Shown piece after piece: positions 1 through 7,873 of a DNA stretch of 16,447 nt. The notes below the pieces were generated by a model, which worked only from the letters and a program-made list of their open reading frames with translations, did not search any database and was not told the origin of the DNA. The position numbers were made by a program, and so were the translations under genes. Source of the stretch: an uncultured Porphyromonas sp. (lineage in GTDB: Bacteria > Bacteroidota > Bacteroidia > Bacteroidales > Porphyromonadaceae); assembly GCF_915070105.1 (NCBI RefSeq), contig NZ_CAJZFJ010000049.1, forward strand, positions 1 to 16,447. The letters run 5' to 3'. Positions within the stretch are counted from its first letter, which is position 1. Every line of letters begins with the position of its first letter.

Positions 1-3000
1 CTCCTTGAGTGCCTTAAACCGAGGATGGCTGGATACACTTCTGTATACCTCATGTGAGCGACGCTGGAGTTGCTTCAGCCTTTTCTCGGAGACGGCTTCG
101 ATGTGGGGGATGGAAGCATTTCCTCTCGCCAGCTTGAACAGCTTAGCATCTTCCCCGAGCGGTAGCTTAAGGGTTTTGATGCTGGTAGGCCCGACGAGTA
201 GGAGTGACGCTGCGTTCAGCGAGGCATTAGTGTGATCTCCTCGTAGGGAACTGTAGAATACATTGAGGATGTCAGGTGCTGTATCTAGCCCCATAAAGCC
301 AAGGACAACCGAGGCCAGATCAAGTGTATTATAGACTGGCTGATCTATATATCGGGCAAGGAACCAATCCGTCTTGTCCGTGAAACTATGTTCCGCCCGG
401 AAGGTGAAACCTGATCGAACACTGGCATTCAGTCTCTCCAGCACATTCTCATAGGCGTACTGTAGTAGGTAAGCCTGGTAGTTCTTGATCCCCTTGCCAT
501 TATCCGCCTCCAGATACTGCTCTCGGTAGTGGATGGGCATACGCACTTCATGGAGCTCGTACTGCGTCAGGTCGTCAGCTTTCTTGGAGTAGGTAAGCAG
601 TGCTGAAGCATAGTATTCCTCGAGCCATCGCTCATTCTCTGAGGAGCTAAATCCCTCAGGGATAATCCCCTCTCGCTGCCCTGTCGTACGGATCCCCTCT
701 CGCTCATTGTATTGTTGGATGATGGTTGCCAGCGTGTCTACGCCTTTCTGGAGATAGGGGATGACCGACACATTGTAGGGATAGCCACTGACAGCTTCAC
801 CCTTGTGGTTATCGGCAACGATCGATATAGCACGTGAGGCATTGAAGTAGCCACGATAGGTCGTCGTCTTCTTGGCCGTGTGCGTGAATAGGTCTAGGAC
901 AAAGTCCCGAACACTACGTCCCAAGGCCTCCTGCTGAGCAGGATTATGATCTGTCCGTAGCCCATGGACATTGACCGAGACGTTCGCTCCAGTGGCTACA
1001 CCGATCATGTGCAGCACGCGACCGCTCCGACCTAGGGATTGTAGTCCAATATAGGGTACTGTGATGAGGATATCCCTATCCCCTAAGCCCGCTCGCTCAA
1101 AGACCTTGAGGGCAAGCTTGTTCCACTCCTTCTGATCTAGGGATACCGTCCCGACCTCTGTCTGTACGACGACGAAGTGAGAGGCGTTACGCTGAGCATA
1201 AGTCACTAACTTGTCCTCTAGTACTTCGCCTAAGAAATTCTTCTCCCTCCCGAATCGAGAGACTTCATCGGTGAGTGCTCGGACGACTGGCTCCTGCTCG
1301 GATAGAGGAGTAGTATTCTGGGCAAGCGATTTCCTGGCAAAGTCTATATGCCTGAGACTCGCCTGGTCTATAGAGAAGAGCCTTCGATCAAGCACCCTCG
1401 GGGGGAGCTCCGATCCACACCCAAAGTCGGCCTCGCTGAGCTTATAGATATCTCCCCCGAGCGTGATGGTACGGACCGAAGCATCTACTTTGATGGAGAG
1501 TCGATCTCCACTAGCAGTCTGTATCGGATAGAGGATTGTATCCTGCCTAGAGAGGAATCTGTAGCCTGCAAACTTGCCTCCCCGCTCTGTAGTCTGATAG
1601 TGTCGTCCCCCGATAGAGAAGGAGGCAATACTACCATGTACGGCAGGATGTATGGAGCTATCATCATAGAATATTCCTCGGATGACGGCACCCGCAGGTA
1701 AGCGAAAAGCACTACCATCTGGCGCTGTAAGGGTCTTGCCACTCTCTATAATCAGCGTGGATAGCTCGGGGGGGATACAAGCGATTAGGCTCTTTTTATG
1801 CTTTAGCTTCTCCTCCTCGGCTTTATCTGCTGCGGTGAAGACGGCAGGATTAGCTAGGACATTCCACTGGAAGGCAGCAAGCTCTTTGCCCGTGGCGTAG
1901 TCCATGAGGTTATCTGTCTGCCCTTGGCTCTTTCGCCCGCCGTACTCATCATCGAAGGTGTGCTGTAGCGTGAAGAGCCCGTGCCCGAGCTCGTGGGCGA
2001 TGGTATAGCCTAGGTCGGACGTACCCCCATTGGGGCTATTCCCCGAGAAGATGTACCCGAAGCGACTCCGACGGGGCATCTCACCGAGCAGACTCTGAGG
2101 CTTATCCTCCAGCCCCTGCGCAGCATCGATGACGAAGAGGTAGAGACCATCTAGCGTGCCGGAGAGCTGACTGTAGGCCTTCTTCAGGTAGTCCATCTCG
2201 GCACTCTCCTTTACCTCACGCACCCGACCGAAGAAGCTCCTACCTACGATGCTGAGCTTGCGGTCTCCATCCCGATCCCAGCTATAGTCTCCACGCATGC
2301 GCTCATCCACTTCGACATCGAAGTGAATACCCACCGAGCCGTAGATACCATTGAGTTCCCGCTCTATCTGTGCCTTGTCAAGCTTGGTATCGTTGATAGG
2401 CACTAGCGTCAGCTTATGACGTTGCTGAGCATAGCTCGCGACACGGAGCTTGCCCAAGACCTCACCCTCATAGACGGCAAAGACCTCATAGCTCTCACCC
2501 GACGACACGGATGGAAGACTGACGCTCCAGCGCTTGCTCGACGTATCGTAGCTGGCAGGCAGAGCCGTACTCTTCGGCTCAGAGGCAAAGCGAACCCCTT
2601 GTGGGTCGATAGCCTTATTCCCCGTATACTCTGCCGTGACGACGTCCTGCGCTCCCTCGGGGATTAGTTTCCATGGGGCAATGTAGTCCTTGGCAAAAGG
2701 CTTATAGAAGCGATCAAGCTTGACGGACTTTTGATACCAAGACTCACTCCCAGAGTCAAAGGCGTACTTACCCCCTTGCCCACTGAAGCGTATCTGTCCA
2801 TACCTCTTCGATAGGGCTTCGCTATTGAAGTCACCCATCCGCTCCACACGCTCTGACTGGAGTGCAACCTTCCCGTGGGTGGAGGACGTATTGTGGTCGT
2901 CTTCGGCAGATGCTACTGCAGGTTGGATCCGATAGCTATTCCCCTCCTTGTCCGTGACCAGTAGTGGGAAGACGCTCTTGTACTCCTCGCCCTCAGGGAG

Positions 3001-4620
3001 CTGGAGGTCTATGCGCTGAGCATTGCCTGCGGCATCCTGGACCGTCAGCGTCCCCGTCTTAGAGTCCAAGTGGAACTGTGGACGCTCGGGCAGGGTGAAG
3101 CTAAGCTGCTTCTCGCGAAGGCGTAGGGTCGCAGGGCGCAAGTCTCTTCCCCCATCGTCCATATAATCGATGTTGGCTATCGCCCCTCGCTTCTCATCAT
3201 AGGAGGCTTCGACCGAGCCATCAATCTGGTACTTGTCCAGATTGATGCGTAGGCGGTCAAAGCGGAGGGCTATGGGGGCATCAATGATGGTTTTGAGGCG
3301 GGTCTTCCCCTTCCCCGAATACCAACCATCACCCAGAGCGGTGACTTCGGTAATGGTCATGGGATAGTCGCCCCCGATCGTCACGACGTCACCAGCTCGG
3401 ATACCTAGGTGGAGATCTCCTCGGAGATCCGTACGCACGGGCTCCTTACCACAGTCTGCTAGGAGGGCTTCGTTCTGCTTACTCAGCGTAAACTCTCGCA
3501 CGTTGGAGAAGACGGGGCGGTCGCTCGTGCAGCGAGTCCCCACACGCCACTCATACGTCCATCCGGGCTTGAGCTGAGCCAGCGTTAGACGCTCATCTAC
3601 GCTCTCGGTGCGTGCCCATTCGTAGACGTTCAGCTTGGTCTTGGGGCGACACTCCACCACGTAGCCCGTTGTCCCCACGACCTTGCCCCAGGATAAATCG
3701 ACCTTAGCATAGCGCGTCTGTGCCCTGAGTCCCCGAGGGGCATCACACTGATCATTGAGGCAGAACCAACTGACCTCACTCAGGCCTCCGTGCTCAAACA
3801 TCCCAACTTCCTCTACTCCAGAGCGCACCAAGGCACGCACCTGCCAAGCATAGCGACGATTGGGGAGGAGGGGAGGGTCAAGGTGCGTATAGCTGAGGCT
3901 CGTGCTCCGTGTATGAGTGCGGAAGATCTCTTGTCCGTAGGCGAAGGCCGACTGAGGAGCCGCGCCGTTGTCGGGGAGCTCCTTGAGGACAAACTCGTAC
4001 TCTGTGCCACTGAGGCCTTGATGACGGGGAGTCCACTGGAAGCGCAGGAAGAAGGGATCACGAAGGGCCACCTCGGCATCTCGCTCGGGGAGGTTCAGGA
4101 AGGGGGGCTTCTTGACATCAAGATAGGCACGTGCTGTATGCCAGTCGGAGAGTGGACGCCCCGTATAGTAGTCGATGACCTGGAGCTGGAGCTCAGCATA
4201 GCCACTAGGTAGTCGTCCCTGCTCTAGCCGTCCCGTCATCTGTAGGTGCTGAGGCTGGAGATAGGGGGAGAGATCGATGCCCGTTAGGCGAAGGGGGACG
4301 CTGGTCTGTAGCTCGAGCTGAGGATAGCTGACCTCCTCTCGGCTCCTTGCCGTGAAGCTACCGGACTTGATCTGTAGGCGGAGCTTGGCATAGAGCAAGG
4401 GCTGCTGCAGGTCACGATTTAGGAGCGTGATGATCAAGCGGTCACGACTTCCCGTGCTGTAGTCCACTAGGTAGGGACTCTGAGGCGCTGGCCACTGAAC
4501 TGTCGCATGAATAGGATAGTACTGCCCAAAGAGCCGACCACTGACACCTAAACAGACTGTCAGTAGGAGCACAAAAAGACGAAAACTATGCCTGAGATGA
4601 TACATGCGATAAGTACCCAT
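1..4620 (-). CDS. TANFOR/FN3/zincin-motif surface protein D with pretoxin-like segment (partial, C-terminus off window)
   Basis: The frame is open from an ATG at 4620 to the window edge (1540 codons, no stop), so the C-terminus is missing. Residues 1-32 look like a signal peptide (FVLLLTVCLGVSG core, cleavage probably before QYYP). Residues 33-170 match my memory of the TANFOR domain (SPYLVDYSTGSRD, ITLLNRDL). Residues 171-290 (FQWTPRH) and 294-388 are FN3-like. A beta domain follows at about 395-500 (GDVVTIGGDYPMTITEV). Residues 876-887 read HELGHGLFTLQH, and NLMDYATG around M906 resembles a Met-turn, so a zinc metallopeptidase fold is likely. H887 lies one residue further from HExxH than in classical metzincins. 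Residues 1428-1486 (NTLDLASVVLGF, SLRGDHTNASLNAASLLL) resemble the hydrophobic pretoxin segment found before C-terminal toxin domains. D lies 28 nt after C and is probably the last large operon gene. A second in-frame ATG at 4605 is possible. The reading frame is certain; the toxin role is inference. Confidence 0.85.
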   Translation of the reverse strand, partial: MGTYRMYHLRHSFRLFVLLLTVCLGVSGRLFGQYYPIHATVQWPAPQSPYLVDYSTGSRDRLIITLLNRDLQQPLLYAKLRLQIKSGSFTARSREEVSYPQLELQTSVPLRLTGIDLSPYLQPQHLQMTGRLEQGRLPSGYAELQLQVIDYYTGRPLSDWHTARAYLDVKKPPFLNLPERDAEVALRDPFFLRFQWTPRHQGLSGTEYEFVLKELPDNGAAPQSAFAYGQEIFRTHTRSTSLSYTHLDPPLLPNRRYAWQVRALVRSGVEEVGMFEHGGLSEVSWFCLNDQCDAPRGLRAQTRYAKVDLSWGKVVGTTGYVVECRPKTKLNVYEWARTESVDERLTLAQLKPGWTYEWRVGTRCTSDRPVFSNVREFTLSKQNEALLADCGKEPVRTDLRGDLHLGIRAGDVVTIGGDYPMTITEVTALGDGWYSGKGKTRLKTIIDAPIALRFDRLRINLDKYQIDGSVEASYDEKRGAIANIDYMDDGGRDLRPATLRLREKQLSFTLPERPQFHLDSKTGTLTVQDAAGNAQRIDLQLPEGEEYKSVFPLLVTDKEGNSYRIQPAVASAEDDHNTSSTHGKVALQSERVERMGDFNSEALSKRYGQIRFSGQGGKYAFDSGSESWYQKSVKLDRFYKPFAKDYIAPWKLIPEGAQDVVTAEYTGNKAIDPQGVRFASEPKSTALPASYDTSSKRWSVSLPSVSSGESYEVFAVYEGEVLGKLRVASYAQQRHKLTLVPINDTKLDKAQIERELNGIYGSVGIHFDVEVDERMRGDYSWDRDGDRKLSIVGRSFFGRVREVKESAEMDYLKKAYSQLSGTLDGLYLFVIDAAQGLEDKPQSLLGEMPRRSRFGYIFSGNSPNGGTSDLGYTIAHELGHGLFTLQHTFDDEYGGRKSQGQTDNLMDYATGKELAAFQWNVLANPAVFTAADKAEEEKLKHKKSLIACIPPELSTLIIESGKTLTAPDGSAFRLPAGAVIRGIFYDDSSIHPAVHGSIASFSIGGRHYQTTERGGKFAGYRFLSRQDTILYPIQTASGDRLSIKVDASVRTITLGGDIYKLSEADFGCGSELPPRVLDRRLFSIDQASLRHIDFARKSLAQNTTPLSEQEPVVRALTDEVSRFGREKNFLGEVLEDKLVTYAQRNASHFVVVQTEVGTVSLDQKEWNKLALKVFERAGLGDRDILITVPYIGLQSLGRSGRVLHMIGVATGANVSVNVHGLRTDHNPAQQEALGRSVRDFVLDLFTHTAKKTTTYRGYFNASRAISIVADNHKGEAVSGYPYNVSVIPYLQKGVDTLATIIQQYNEREGIRTTGQREGIIPEGFSSSENERWLEEYYASALLTYSKKADDLTQYELHEVRMPIHYREQYLEADNGKGIKNYQAYLLQYAYENVLERLNASVRSGFTFRAEHSFTDKTDWFLARYIDQPVYNTLDLASVVLGFMGLDTAPDILNVFYSSLRGDHTNASLNAASLLLVGPTSIKTLKLPLGEDAKLFKLARGNASIPHIEAVSEKRLKQLQRRSHEVYRSVSSHPRFKALKE

Positions 4621-4648
4621 AGTAGCTATTAATTTTTAATCTTGATCC

Positions 4649-7600
4649 TTAGTTCTTCTTCTTTGTCACCTTCAACAGGGACTTAACCCTACCTACAGTA
4701 AGTTCCACGCCGAAGACCCCTTCGGCCTCTCCACGTAGCTCATAGTGGAAGCTTTGACGCAGCACAACCTTCAGCTCCTTTCTGTCCATCTCGACTGCAG
4801 TCGGGGATAGCAAGCGGAGGGTAAAGTCACTCGCTTCCTTCAGTTCGACGAGTATCTGGAAAGCACCCGTCGTGGGATTAGGCGTAACGAGGAATTGGCT
4901 AATTGGGCTGTCCTCCTTGGGCAAAAGATTTCCCCCGGCGACCACTTCGATACGCTGAGAAATGAGGGTAGTACAGTCCCCGAGGTAACCTAAAAGTCGG
5001 ACTTCATACGTCCCAGCGCGACCGAGCTTAATAATGACGCCCTCATCGGAGCGCTGCAGGATCTGGGCTTCCTCTGGGAGTTGCCACTCTAGACGGTCTG
5101 CCTTCACGCGGCTGATATTAACCACATGGATAGGCTCATTCACAGAGACCGACGAAGGAGCGGTGATATCAATGGGAAGCTCAGCATTGCTTGCCTTAAT
5201 CTCTACAGAAGCTACAGCTCTACAGCCCTCTTCCGTCGTAGCCACGACCTCATACTTCCCTGGTCTATCGATTAGGAGACTTGCTCCCTCTTCATTTAGG
5301 GTCTGCCCATTTCTCCTCCACTGGTAGCGAAGATTAGGAACATTGGCCCGTACACGTAGCAGACGTGACTGATCCTTGCAGAGTGTAAAGCCCTCATCTA
5401 GGGTAAGGACAATGGGATCTGGTTCATTCAAGACCATACGATAGTGCTGCGTACAACTCGATCGATCCTTGATATGAGCAACGTAAACACCCGCCTTTAA
5501 GCCCTCCCGTCGCAGGGAAGAAGTCGCACGATCATCCTCCCAACTCACGGTATAAGGGGCTGTCCCGCCCGATAAGCTCAGGCTAATGGATCCATTACTC
5601 GCACCGTGGCATGAGGGATGGGTGATCGTAGGCTTCACCGATATAGCATCCGGAGCTGTCACCTCGGTACTTCCTGTGATACTACAGCCTCTGCTGTCTT
5701 TCACTCGGACAACGTAACTCCCAGATTCCTGTATCTTGAGTGTGGCATCACTGGCACCCTCCTTGTTCCATTCGTAGCTATATGGTGGAGTACCTCCATG
5801 CACGTCAGCTACAATCACCCCTTCGGCATCACTGCACGAAGGAGGCGTTGTTCGGAATGATAAGCTTAGAGCTTCTGGCTGGCGGAGCTCAAACGTAGCA
5901 GACTCTACAGAGATCCCGTTAGCATCTGTGACCTTGACGAGGTATTGTCCAGCTTCTAGCCCCCGGGCGATACTATCACTCTGTAGGGTGAGGGATGTCC
6001 TTACTCCTCCCTGCAGACGATACCAATCATAGGTATAGGGTAGACGAGCGGAGGCAATAGGCTTTCCCCCTCGGGCATGAGCCACGATCACACCATCACT
6101 ATCTCCATGACAGGATACATAGTGTGACCCTTCGAGAGCTACACTCAAGGGTGGGGGAGCTGTCAGACTGAGCTCTAACTTTGCACTACAGCCACAAGGC
6201 TCTTTCTTATCCTCATCTGTCAGCAGACTGTAGCGCTGGTCTTCTGCTACGGCGGTGTATTCACCCTGACCGATATTAGCCAGTGTATAAATGATCCTCC
6301 CTCCATCATGATGCGAGGATGTAGGTGTAAAGATCTGGCCATCACTCTTGCGCACAAAGCGTACATCATACCCTGACGACGAAGGCGTCCCACCTGTAAC
6401 AGCTATTTCCAGTAAGCCATCAGATGAGTTATAGGCAAGTGGGCTTATCTTCTTGACAAGTTCTATTGCAACGGCTTCACTGGGCTCGGAGAGCTGTACT
6501 CGCTGAATGAGCTCGTCACCAGACGCAGTATGAGCCACACAGCCATTGCTATCCTTAACACGGACAGTATATGCCCCCGCAATGAGGCGATCGAAGGTAA
6601 TACTCCCCGCAGTGAAGGCCTTAGTCGCAAGCAGACTTCCATCGGCTGCATATAGATCAGCAGTAAAGCTCCCCGTCCCACCCGAGGCCGTCAATGTAAT
6701 CGTACCATCACGACCACTAAAGCAACTCACATCACGATGCGACAGACTATGCGTGATGGCAGGGCGCTCGACCACCTGTGCAGTAAACTGATGAGTCGTA
6801 TGCTCCCCATAGCTCGCTAGGCCGTGGTGGTGAGTCCCCTTGAGTGTGAAGTGGTATGAGCCTGCCGTGAGGTTGGAAATAACAAAGCTGTTAGATGCAT
6901 CTAATGCTTCGATATTACGAACGATCCCTCCGGGGGTAGAGAGGGCCAAAGCCTCCCCTGGGAGAAGGCCTCTATCCAGAGTGACTCGGATGGATGCATC
7001 ATCCGATTTATGGCACCGCTCCTGCTCGACACTATAGGAGGAGATATGAGGTAGAGAGTACGTCGGAGTGAGAACGATCTTCTCATAGTTTGCTTCATCC
7101 CGGTGATCCTCTGTGATTGCATTGATACGAAAGAGAACGTTCTTTCTCGTCGCTATCAGACTATTGAATTCGTCTTGACTAAATAGATCCATACCCTTAA
7201 ACGTGATGACAGAGTTAGCTTCTGAATACCGTACTCGGCTAGAGACATCACGCCAAGAACTCTCCCCTGCAACCTGATACTGCCATCGATAGGTAGCGGG
7301 AACATACCCTTTGGTCGCTTTGAGGGTAATGACATCATTGTCAGGAAGGAGACCTAATGTAGACTCTCTTCCTTGCCCATCTCCGATGTAGTAGTGGATT
7401 TTGATAGAAATCGGGATAATCTCTAAGGTCAATGTCGTCTCTAGTAGAACGAAGAAGTCTCCTCCGTCGTCACCCCGAGAAGTCGTAAGGAGAAGGTAGG
7501 GTGGAATATTGCCCAAGGATAGCACATTAGTCCCCTCTCTTGAATCGTCACTGAAGATCCTTCCCCAAGTTCTCTTGCTCCAAAATTGCAGCTTCTTGGG

Positions 7601-7873
7601 GAGCTTATTTTGAGAGGCATTGATATATCGTACAATGGGAGCAGGAGGAGAAACGGAAATATTCTCGCGAATCTTCCCGGTACTCCAGCTATGAAGTAAT
7701 TCGGTTCCAGCATCAGAGATGCTTGAGACACGATACTCCGTAGACTTCATATCATTCCCCTTATTCTTGATGGAACTAAAGGTTAGGGTCATCTTATAGT
7801 GCCCTTCTGTCTGCGCTTGTCCCCCACATATTCCCCACAATACTAGTAGTAGTCCTAGGACATACCTTCTCAT
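4649..7873 (-). CDS. SprB-repeat adhesin-like protein C with T9SS type A sorting domain
   Basis: 1074 aa, exported, probably displayed on or released from the cell surface. Residues 1-21 are a signal peptide (LGLLLVLWGICGGQAQ). The first 280 residues are beta-rich and unrecognised. SprB-type repeats follow at about 286-345 (degenerate), 374-447, 468-543 (degenerate), 577-653, 670-733 and 744-808. Their shared pattern is a Cys near the start, a GGT.PY core, an aG.Y.v.v.D turn and sometimes NGC. Residues 818-893 and 895-978 look Ig/PKD-like. Residues 991-1074 fit a T9SS type A sorting domain: a VTPNPTTGAF start, a GVFGVELTVG strand and a K-rich end. In SprB itself such repeats belong to a gliding adhesin, but this protein is far shorter, so gliding is not implied. 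Its start overlaps the stop of gene B by ATGA, which suggests translational coupling. It is the only in-window operon member with a visible T9SS tail. Confidence 0.9.
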   Translation of the reverse strand: MRRYVLGLLLVLWGICGGQAQTEGHYKMTLTFSSIKNKGNDMKSTEYRVSSISDAGTELLHSWSTGKIRENISVSPPAPIVRYINASQNKLPKKLQFWSKRTWGRIFSDDSREGTNVLSLGNIPPYLLLTTSRGDDGGDFFVLLETTLTLEIIPISIKIHYYIGDGQGRESTLGLLPDNDVITLKATKGYVPATYRWQYQVAGESSWRDVSSRVRYSEANSVITFKGMDLFSQDEFNSLIATRKNVLFRINAITEDHRDEANYEKIVLTPTYSLPHISSYSVEQERCHKSDDASIRVTLDRGLLPGEALALSTPGGIVRNIEALDASNSFVISNLTAGSYHFTLKGTHHHGLASYGEHTTHQFTAQVVERPAITHSLSHRDVSCFSGRDGTITLTASGGTGSFTADLYAADGSLLATKAFTAGSITFDRLIAGAYTVRVKDSNGCVAHTASGDELIQRVQLSEPSEAVAIELVKKISPLAYNSSDGLLEIAVTGGTPSSSGYDVRFVRKSDGQIFTPTSSHHDGGRIIYTLANIGQGEYTAVAEDQRYSLLTDEDKKEPCGCSAKLELSLTAPPPLSVALEGSHYVSCHGDSDGVIVAHARGGKPIASARLPYTYDWYRLQGGVRTSLTLQSDSIARGLEAGQYLVKVTDANGISVESATFELRQPEALSLSFRTTPPSCSDAEGVIVADVHGGTPPYSYEWNKEGASDATLKIQESGSYVVRVKDSRGCSITGSTEVTAPDAISVKPTITHPSCHGASNGSISLSLSGGTAPYTVSWEDDRATSSLRREGLKAGVYVAHIKDRSSCTQHYRMVLNEPDPIVLTLDEGFTLCKDQSRLLRVRANVPNLRYQWRRNGQTLNEEGASLLIDRPGKYEVVATTEEGCRAVASVEIKASNAELPIDITAPSSVSVNEPIHVVNISRVKADRLEWQLPEEAQILQRSDEGVIIKLGRAGTYEVRLLGYLGDCTTLISQRIEVVAGGNLLPKEDSPISQFLVTPNPTTGAFQILVELKEASDFTLRLLSPTAVEMDRKELKVVLRQSFHYELRGEAEGVFGVELTVGRVKSLLKVTKKKN

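Noticed and set aside
3790..4212. 140-codon plus-strand open frame opposite gene D
   Set aside because: It is antisense to well-conserved FN3/TANFOR-like coding sequence of gene D and shows no recognisable domain.
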